5,616 nt of DNA from REEB426 sp964551975 (lineage in GTDB: Bacteria > Actinomycetota > Actinomycetes > S36-B12), in the NCBI GenBank assembly GCA_964551975.1, contig CAZKFI010000106.1, positions 1 through 5,616 of the forward strand, read 5' to 3'. Numbering within the stretch: position 1 is the stretch's first letter; every line of letters starts with the position of its first letter. Position numbers and translations under genes: made by a program. Below the pieces are notes generated by a model, which was given only the letters and a program-made list of their open reading frames with translations, was not told the origin of the DNA and searched no databases. Positions 1 to 4,379 of this stretch are shown one piece after another.

Positions 1-1
1 G

Positions 2-1354
2 TCTGGGGCGCTTGATGCGGAAGATGACGGCTCCTACCGGCGCCTAACCCCGCAGCAGACCCTGGACCGTTACGGGCATCACGTCAGCCCGCGCACCGGA
101 GTGGTTGAGCAGTTGCGGCGCATCACCGATGAATCCAGCGTGATCCACGTCGTGGAATCCGGAGTCAATCTCGCGACGGTTCGCAAGGGAGCCAAGGCAT
201 GCGGTTTCCGGCAAAGTGCCGGAGGTAAGGGAACCACAGCCGAGCAGGCACGTGCTGGAGCACTGGCTGAGGCGATCGAGCGCTTTGCCGCCACCTACTC
301 CGCCGAGGTGCCGACCAGGGTGGCGTCCTTGGTGAATATTGGCGAGGACGGCCTTGACCCGCGCACCATGACCCTGTTCAGTGCGGCGCAGTACGCGGAT
401 CGCAGTCGCTGGAACGAGACACACAAAGCCATGCATAGGGTGCCCGTGGAATTCGATCCGTCAGTGGTCATGGAATGGTCACCGGCATGGTCATTGAGCC
501 GCAATCGACGGGTCTGGGTTCCCACACCCACCGCCTACTACATCTACAGTGGCGACTACCCCACGAATGGCTGTAGCGCGGACTCCAACGGCAATGCTGC
601 CGGAACCTCAATTGAGGACGCGATCCTCCAAGGCTTCTTCGAGCTTGTTGAACGTGATGCGGTAGCCACGTGGTGGTACAACCGAATCCCGCGCCCGGCC
701 GCGGATCTGGATGCCTATGCGGCACACTTCGACGAGGCATACTTTTATCAGGTTCGCGATCACTATGCCGATGAGCTCGACCGTGAATTGTGGGTGTTGG
801 ACATCACCAGCGACCTGGGAATTCCTTCCTTCGTAGCCGCGTCCCAGTCGCGCTCCGGGGCTCCGCGCATGTTGCTCGGGTTCGGCGCTCACCGGGATCC
901 ACGCGGTGCCATCCTGCGTGCAATTACCGAGATGAATCAGATGCTGGGCATGATCCCGGCCCTCGAACACAGCGACTCCGAGGAAGCGGTGCAGGCTGGA
1001 CTGAATCCCGAGGTGGCATGGTGGCGGCAGGACTCACTTGAGGACCATCCCTATGTCTTCCCGACAGGTGAACCGATTGGACCGCAGGCCCACGTCCACG
1101 ACTGGACCACCGACGGCAAGGCCAACGTCGAACGTGTCGCAGCCCTCGTGGAGAGCCACGATCTGGAACTGCACGTGATGAACCTGACTCATCCGGATGT
1201 CGGTATGCCCGTTGTCAAAGTGATGGTGCCTGGCATGCGCCACTTCTGGCCACGCTTCGCACCTGGACGTCTCTACGACGTACCCGTGGCAATGGGATGG
1301 CGATCGAGCCCACTCACCGAAGCGCAGCTGAACCCCACGCCAATCTTTTGGTGA
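2..1354 (+). CDS. YcaO domain of a TOMM azoline-forming cyclodehydratase (5' partial)
   Basis: The frame is open from base 2, so the protein begins outside the window; 450 residues are visible. YcaO enzymes use ATP to activate peptide amide bonds, and in azole-type RiPP (TOMM) pathways they cyclise Cys/Ser/Thr of a precursor in the cytoplasm. Visible residues 15-34 (LTPQQTLDRYGHHVSPRTGV) match the usual beginning of a TOMM YcaO domain. The ATP/Mg-binding blocks follow: SAGGKGTT near 72-79, a Glu-rich helix GALAEAIERFA near 86-96, DSNGNAAGTS near 194-203, and ELVERDA near 214-220. RAITEMNQ lies further on. The C-terminus is NPTPIFW, a degenerate form of the proline-rich PxPxP tail that helps build the active site. 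A GTG at 101 cannot be the start because conserved family sequence precedes it. The missing N-terminus may be a fused leader-peptide-binding domain, which is common in the family but not visible here. Family assignment is firm; substrate and product are unknown. Confidence 0.93.
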   Translation, partial: SGALDAEDDGSYRRLTPQQTLDRYGHHVSPRTGVVEQLRRITDESSVIHVVESGVNLATVRKGAKACGFRQSAGGKGTTAEQARAGALAEAIERFAATYSAEVPTRVASLVNIGEDGLDPRTMTLFSAAQYADRSRWNETHKAMHRVPVEFDPSVVMEWSPAWSLSRNRRVWVPTPTAYYIYSGDYPTNGCSADSNGNAAGTSIEDAILQGFFELVERDAVATWWYNRIPRPAADLDAYAAHFDEAYFYQVRDHYADELDRELWVLDITSDLGIPSFVAASQSRSGAPRMLLGFGAHRDPRGAILRAITEMNQMLGMIPALEHSDSEEAVQAGLNPEVAWWRQDSLEDHPYVFPTGEPIGPQAHVHDWTTDGKANVERVAALVESHDLELHVMNLTHPDVGMPVVKVMVPGMRHFWPRFAPGRLYDVPVAMGWRSSPLTEAQLNPTPIFW

Positions 1355-1359
1355 TCTGA

Positions 1360-1377
1360 CCTGGCCTTCGGGCTAGG
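1360..1377 (+). terminator. Candidate hairpin terminator after the YcaO gene
   Basis: Bases 1360-1366 (CCTGGCC) pair with 1371-1377 (GGCTAGG) around a TTCG loop. This gives a 7-bp stem with one G-U pair, closed by the very stable C(UUCG)G tetraloop, and it starts 6 nt after the stop codon. No T-tract follows, so it is either a U-less terminator or an mRNA 3'-end stabilising stem. The structure is seen directly; its function is inferred from position. Confidence 0.5.
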
Positions 1378-1398
1378 AGCCATCTGACGAGGTGCTCT

Positions 1399-1449
1399 AT
1401 CTGTCTCATACCGGGATCTGACTGATACTGGGATCTGACTGATACTGGG
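1399..1449. repeat. Three tandem 17-bp repeats
   Basis: Copies lie at 1399-1415 (ATCTGTCTCATACCGGG), 1416-1432 and 1433-1449 (both ATCTGACTGATACTGGG). The last two are identical and the first differs at three positions. Isolated ATCTGAC cores also occur at 1354-1360 and 1382-1388, giving start spacings of 28, 17, 17 and 17 bp. The array sits in the gap between the YcaO gene and the response regulator. It could be a set of protein-binding sites or simple slippage duplication; the sequence does not decide. Confidence 0.75.
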
Positions 1450-1487
1450 CCGACATTGCGGTTTCGCAGGGGTGGTGGTGACCCTGT

Positions 1488-1501
1488 GAGGGAAATCCCT
1501 C
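1488..1501. promoter_or_regulatory. Inverted repeat GAGGGAAATCCCTC
   Basis: GAGGG at 1488-1492 and CCCTC at 1497-1501 are perfect inverted arms around AAAT. The element lies about 210 bp before the response-regulator start, in the structured leader region. Its core differs at one base from the palindrome at 4279-4288 before the phosphoesterase. A role as operator is an inference from symmetry and position only. Confidence 0.3.
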
Positions 1502-1516
1502 GAAGCGTGCTGGCGG

Positions 1517-1530
1517 CAAGCGAGCGCTTG
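1517..1530. promoter_or_regulatory. Inverted repeat CAAGCGAGCGCTTG
   Basis: Arms CAAGCG (1517-1522) and CGCTTG (1525-1530) are perfect inverted repeats around AG. The 2-nt spacer is too short for a stable RNA loop, which favours a dimer-binding DNA site over a hairpin if it is functional. No known regulator consensus was recognised. Confidence 0.25.
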
Positions 1531-1599
1531 TAGGTTCACGGCTTCGCGGAGGAGTTCCGTCAGCAGGCTGAGGTGCGTGGGCATGTGCGTCGATCCAAC

Positions 1600-1604
1600 G
1601 AGGG
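1600..1604 (+). promoter_or_regulatory. Ribosome binding site of the 29-codon leader ORF
   Basis: GAGGG at 1600-1604 stands 6 nt before the ATG at 1611, which is ideal Shine-Dalgarno spacing. It is the only good ribosome-binding sequence close upstream of the response regulator, whose own ATG at 1710 lacks one. Confidence 0.45.
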
Positions 1605-1610
1605 ACGTCA

Positions 1611-1700
1611 ATGTGTGACGGGACGTGCCAGGTCAAGGCTCTGGTCGGGTTCGTGATGCTGTGCCGGGCTATCCCGGCCAGGTGGATGCGAAGTGCGTAG
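1611..1700 (+). CDS. Candidate 29-aa leader peptide before the response regulator
   Basis: An ATG at 1611, preceded by GAGGG with 6-nt spacing, opens a 29-codon frame ending in TAG at 1698-1700. It begins MCDGTCQVKALV and ends RWMRSA, with Cys at 2, 6 and 18, a short hydrophobic middle, and a basic C-terminal part. No family was recognised. It stops 9 nt before the regulator's ATG and shares the regulator's reading frame, with the TAG between them. The regulator has no clear Shine-Dalgarno of its own, so translation of this peptide could deliver ribosomes to it by reinitiation. A GC-rich hairpin (1663-1678) lies inside the ORF. It may also be a chance ORF; the case rests on the ribosome-binding site and position only. 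Confidence 0.3.
   Translation: MCDGTCQVKALVGFVMLCRAIPARWMRSA
1663..1678 (+). promoter_or_regulatory. GC-rich hairpin just upstream of the response regulator
   Basis: GCCGGG (1663-1668) and CCCGGC (1673-1678) form a perfect 6-bp all-GC stem with a CTAT loop, 31 nt before the regulator's ATG and inside the 29-codon leader ORF. In mRNA it could modulate initiation of the downstream gene; in DNA it could be an operator. No T-tract follows, so a classical terminator is unlikely. Confidence 0.35.
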
Positions 1701-1709
1701 CGTTCCGCC

Positions 1710-2363
1710 ATGCCGGTAGATCACAGGCGTGTCCTCATCGTTGAGGATGAGCCCTTGATGTCCTCACTGCTGGCGGAGGTGCTGACAGAGCACGGGTTTC
1801 TGGCACGTATTGCCAAGAATGTGTACGAGGCAAGGCGAGAGATTGATCTCTTCGACCCAGACATGCTGCTACTGGATGTGTCCTTAGGGGAGGGACCAAC
1901 AGGGATTCACCTGGCACACGCAATGCGACTGGCGCGGCCTGACATTGCAATCCTTGTCTTCACAAGCCACGCCGATATGACTAGTACGACGGCAGACGGA
2001 CTAGCGCTCCCGCCTGGAATAGGCATCCTGCGAAAACATGAAGTGAATGACGAGGACCACCTGCTCGGGGCAATGGAGCGAGTGTTGCAGGAACAGGCGG
2101 ATCTCATCAGTGAGTCCGGCGGCAGGTCAGATGCCTTTGGCTTCTTGGGGGTCAATGGATCCCGAACCCTTCGGCTGCTTGCTGAGGGGTTTGACAATGA
2201 AGAGATCGCACGGCGTTGTGCAGTGAGCCAGAAGACGGTTGAGCGATGGATCGAGCAGATCTATCGGGATCTCGGAATCGATACCAAGGGAGCACTCAAC
2301 CCCAGAGTGGCTGCAGTGCGCCAGTACTTTCTTGCTGTGGGTATTCCTAGCGCTAGTGAATAG
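1710..2363 (+). CDS. NarL/LuxR-type two-component response regulator
   Basis: This 217-residue protein has the usual length for the class. An N-terminal receiver domain (about 7-127) carries the acidic pocket E12-D13, phospho-acceptor D56 (in LLLDVS), switch T85 (in VFTSH) and conserved K109 (in LRKHE), so phosphorylation should be possible. A LuxR-type helix-turn-helix (about 150-207) contains LLAEGFDNEEIARRC and the recognition helix SQKTVERWIEQIYRDLGI. It is therefore a cytoplasmic, phosphorylation-controlled transcription factor. The ATG at 1710 is the first possible start because an in-frame TAG lies at 1698-1700. No convincing Shine-Dalgarno precedes it, suggesting coupling to the small upstream ORF. 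It converges on the histidine kinase, its probable partner, with a 15-bp gap. Third codon positions look less GC-rich than in the flanking YcaO gene. The target genes are unknown. Confidence 0.92.
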   Translation: MPVDHRRVLIVEDEPLMSSLLAEVLTEHGFLARIAKNVYEARREIDLFDPDMLLLDVSLGEGPTGIHLAHAMRLARPDIAILVFTSHADMTSTTADGLALPPGIGILRKHEVNDEDHLLGAMERVLQEQADLISESGGRSDAFGFLGVNGSRTLRLLAEGFDNEEIARRCAVSQKTVERWIEQIYRDLGIDTKGALNPRVAAVRQYFLAVGIPSASE

Positions 2364-2366
2364 CGC
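2350..2366. terminator. Candidate bidirectional hairpin between convergent genes
   Basis: GCGCTA (2350-2355) and TAGCGC (2361-2366) form a perfect 6-bp stem with a 5-nt loop (GTGAA). The right arm begins with the TAG stop codon of the response regulator. On the opposite strand the stem lies 12 nt beyond the kinase stop, so one element could serve both transcripts. Neither side has a strong T-tract, so terminator activity is inferred. Confidence 0.4.
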
Positions 2367-2378
2367 CAAGGAAAAGTG

Positions 2379-4127
2379 CTACTGAGTAGATAGGGCGACA
2401 CTCAGGCTTGCGAGTGGGAGCAGGCAGGTTGTCGTGGTGAAGCCTTGCTGACACGTTCGAGACCAGCTGATGGAGGCTTGGTCTAGGAGCGCAGTGCCCA
2501 AGCCGCGATGCGCCGTCGCGAGGGGGGTTCCGCCGTTGTCAGTGACGGTGAGGCGCATCGTCCTGCGATCCACGGCCTCTAGTCGAACGTCGATTGACGT
2601 CGCTTCTCCGTGCCGGATGCTGTTGAAGACCAATTCCGGAATCAGGTCATTCACCGACCGTGTGCACAGTGGATCGAGCGCTAGTGCCTCATTCACCGTG
2701 GGGTCAGGCATAAACGTGACCTGCGCCGCGCCTGCCCAGTTGCTCTGAGTCAGAGCAACGACCCTGTCGATCGGGTCAGGGTCGGATGTGATCGCATCGA
2801 GTTCGGCGACCGCCGCACGAACTTCGGTCCGCAGTGCCCCGCGAAACGTCTCATCGTCAGCGCCGCGGGCGACGGCGCGACCCAAGCGCAGGTACGCGGC
2901 AGCGAGTGACGCCTGCAGTCGACCGTGAAGGGCATGTGCAAGGGCGCCCTCCTGCTGACGGTACTGCTCCCGAGCACGAGCAAGCGTCCAGCGAAGGTCT
3001 GCCGTAGTGGCCTCAAGGGCCGACTCCAACTCCAGGTCTTGAGATCGGGCTGCCTCCGCGATCGCAAGGGGACCACTAATCAGCAGCGCCAGCAGAGGAC
3101 CTACGACGACGAACACAAACGGTCGAGGTTCGTTCTGCATGTAGGGGACTGTGGCGACACCAAGGGCTAGTCCACCGACCATGACCGCGATGACAAAAGC
3201 CGCTGCCTTAGTGCCAGGACCGCGTGCTTCGACCAAGCGAATGGCGACCCTTCGTGCAAGCCACATGCTGGGTATCGTGACGATCAAGGTTGCTACCAAG
3301 CCCGCGGTGAGCATTGGGGCAACCATGAGTAGGTGGAATGGCAGGCCAAACCATACAAGCAGGATCGGCACTATCACTGGGTGAATGCGGACGGGATCAA
3401 GGCCTTCCCGTATGGCCAGCCACCAATCGACTCTCACCTTCTCGTCGGTCGGCTGTGGCATCACCCAATCCACCGGCTGCCCCGCGAGTGTGCGACTGAG
3501 TGGCCGGACGACGTCGTCGATTGTGACGCGTATCCTCTCCCGAAGTTCGGCCGAGTCTGTTGCGCGCAATTCACCGAGGCTCTGGAGGATTGACTGCCGG
3601 ATCTCCTCGGTGGCTCGGTCACCCAGACTCCCGAGTTCCTCCTGTGCGGCACTTTGCAGTTCGAGAAGCTGGTCACGTTCGGCGAGGAGCTGGCGTCGCC
3701 GTGACTGCAGTGTTCGCACTTCGCTCACGAGAAACCACAGGAGTACCACGACCAACGCCATGTGGCTCAGCGACGCCAAAATTCGAAAAGTCAGATTAGG
3801 TGACTGAGTTACACCTAGCGAAACCAGCAGAAATCCCAAGGTGACTCCGCGCACCACTGCTCCCACGATGAGAGAAACCAGGAGCAAGCCATTCCACTTA
3901 CTTGAGCGCACGCGTGGACAAATCACCCGCCAGGTGACAAAGGGAAAGGCGAACATGAGCACCTGAACGGCGAAGAGCGACAGCAATCGCAGCACGACGC
4001 CATCGGCGCCCTCGCCGAGGGCGGCCCCTTCAGCAAGTTGTATGAGGATTACCCACAGCAAGGTCAGTAAAAAGACGGGCACTGATAGCAGGGCACCGGG
4101 CTGTAGTCGGATACGCATTGGTGCCAT
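2379..4127 (-). CDS. Eight-pass membrane sensor histidine kinase, HisKA_3-like, with divergent H-box
   Basis: Read from ATG 4127, the protein has 582 residues. Four hydrophobic segments (about 12-33, 45-65, 80-103, 115-134) are followed by a charged, probably coiled-coil stretch (135-185) and a soluble part to about 245. Four more segments follow (about 249-269, 270-289, 308-328, 336-355), then a second coil (357-395) and the kinase core. The phosphotransfer helix has ALHGRLQASL with the candidate phospho-His at H401. The ATPase domain has an N-box (E498, N502, then IRHGEA), a G1 box DNGG at 530-533, and a G2 box GLGTALL at 542-548. A membrane kinase sensing a membrane or envelope signal and feeding the convergent response regulator is the simplest reading. 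After H401, the family motif DxxxQ reads GRLQA, so kinase or phosphatase chemistry may be altered. The ATG at 4127 is preferred over the in-frame GTG at 4181 because only the ATG has a Shine-Dalgarno sequence. The signal sensed is unknown. Confidence 0.87.
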   Translation of the reverse strand: MAPMRIRLQPGALLSVPVFLLTLLWVILIQLAEGAALGEGADGVVLRLLSLFAVQVLMFAFPFVTWRVICPRVRSSKWNGLLLVSLIVGAVVRGVTLGFLLVSLGVTQSPNLTFRILASLSHMALVVVLLWFLVSEVRTLQSRRRQLLAERDQLLELQSAAQEELGSLGDRATEEIRQSILQSLGELRATDSAELRERIRVTIDDVVRPLSRTLAGQPVDWVMPQPTDEKVRVDWWLAIREGLDPVRIHPVIVPILLVWFGLPFHLLMVAPMLTAGLVATLIVTIPSMWLARRVAIRLVEARGPGTKAAAFVIAVMVGGLALGVATVPYMQNEPRPFVFVVVGPLLALLISGPLAIAEAARSQDLELESALEATTADLRWTLARAREQYRQQEGALAHALHGRLQASLAAAYLRLGRAVARGADDETFRGALRTEVRAAVAELDAITSDPDPIDRVVALTQSNWAGAAQVTFMPDPTVNEALALDPLCTRSVNDLIPELVFNSIRHGEATSIDVRLEAVDRRTMRLTVTDNGGTPLATAHRGLGTALLDQASISWSRTCQQGFTTTTCLLPLASLSVALSTQ

Positions 4128-4133
4128 TTGAGG

Positions 4134-4138
4134 CTCCC
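4134..4138 (-). promoter_or_regulatory. Ribosome binding site deciding the kinase start
   Basis: On the minus strand GGGAG (4138 to 4134) lies 6 nt before the ATG at 4127. The alternative GTG at 4181 is preceded by AATTAGCGAATTCTGC, with no purine-rich site. The site therefore supports a 582-residue rather than a 600-residue kinase. Confidence 0.6.
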
Positions 4139-4278
4139 GTCGTTGTGTACCTATGACCCTGATGACGTTCGCTTGCCCCACGCAGAATTCGCTAATTTCT
4201 CCCTGAGTCGCCTACCCGATTTGCCCTACTGGCCCTAGCTGAGCGACAACCCGATGGAGTAGTGGCGGGCGGGCCTAC

Positions 4279-4288
4279 GGGAATTCCC
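4279..4288. promoter_or_regulatory. Palindrome GGGAATTCCC in the divergent intergenic region
   Basis: This is a perfect 10-bp palindrome, ending 31 bp before the TATAAA box of the phosphoesterase gene. It lies between the divergent kinase and phosphoesterase genes, where an operator would be expected. The extended form GGGAATTCCCTC differs at one base from GGGAAATCCCTC at 1490-1501 before the response regulator. No regulator consensus was recognised. Confidence 0.3.
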
Positions 4289-4319
4289 TCACCTCCTCCA
4301 TCCTCCACTTTTCCTCGTC

Positions 4320-4325
4320 TATAAA
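4320..4325 (+). promoter_or_regulatory. Candidate -10 box of the phosphoesterase promoter
   Basis: TATAAA matches the sigma-70-type -10 consensus at five of six bases and stands out in GC-rich surroundings, 54 bp before the GTG start. No good -35 hexamer lies at 16-18 bp upstream (the 17-bp position reads TCCATC). If it is real, the promoter is weak or activator-dependent, with a 5' leader of roughly 45-50 nt. Confidence 0.4.
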
Positions 4326-4368
4326 GGGGACATAAGGCTAGTCGAAAGCCCATCCACCGGAGAGCTTT

Positions 4369-4373
4369 AGGAG
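4369..4373 (+). promoter_or_regulatory. Ribosome binding site of the phosphoesterase
   Basis: AGGAG at 4369-4373 is a strong Shine-Dalgarno sequence with 6-nt spacing to the GTG at 4380. It fixes the start at this GTG rather than at the in-frame ATG nine codons further on. Confidence 0.8.
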
Positions 4374-4379
4374 AACATC

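Noticed and set aside
101..103. GTG as start codon of the YcaO protein
   Set aside because: The frame is open to the window edge and the residues before this GTG match the conserved start of the TOMM YcaO domain, so it is an internal valine.
1611..1700. The 29-codon ORF as the TOMM precursor peptide
   Set aside because: It lacks a recognisable leader and a Cys/Ser/Thr-rich core, and it lies behind a hairpin next to the response regulator, so a leader peptide fits better.
1355..1709. CRISPR array or origin iterons
   Set aside because: The repeats are 17 bp, directly abutting and only three in number, with no spacers and no AT-rich or replication gene context.
1273..1711. Two overlapping minus-strand ORFs (112 and 101 aa) opposite the intergenic region
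   Set aside because: Neither shows a recognisable domain. Their compositions (runs of R, P, H, S) are typical of antisense reading of GC-rich DNA, and one runs into the YcaO coding region. A decayed mobile element on this strand cannot be excluded without a search.
3385..3807. 140-aa plus-strand ORF opposite the histidine kinase
   Set aside because: It is rich in Arg and Ser, without any motif, and opposite a kinase with clear membrane and coiled-coil segments; it is a shadow frame.
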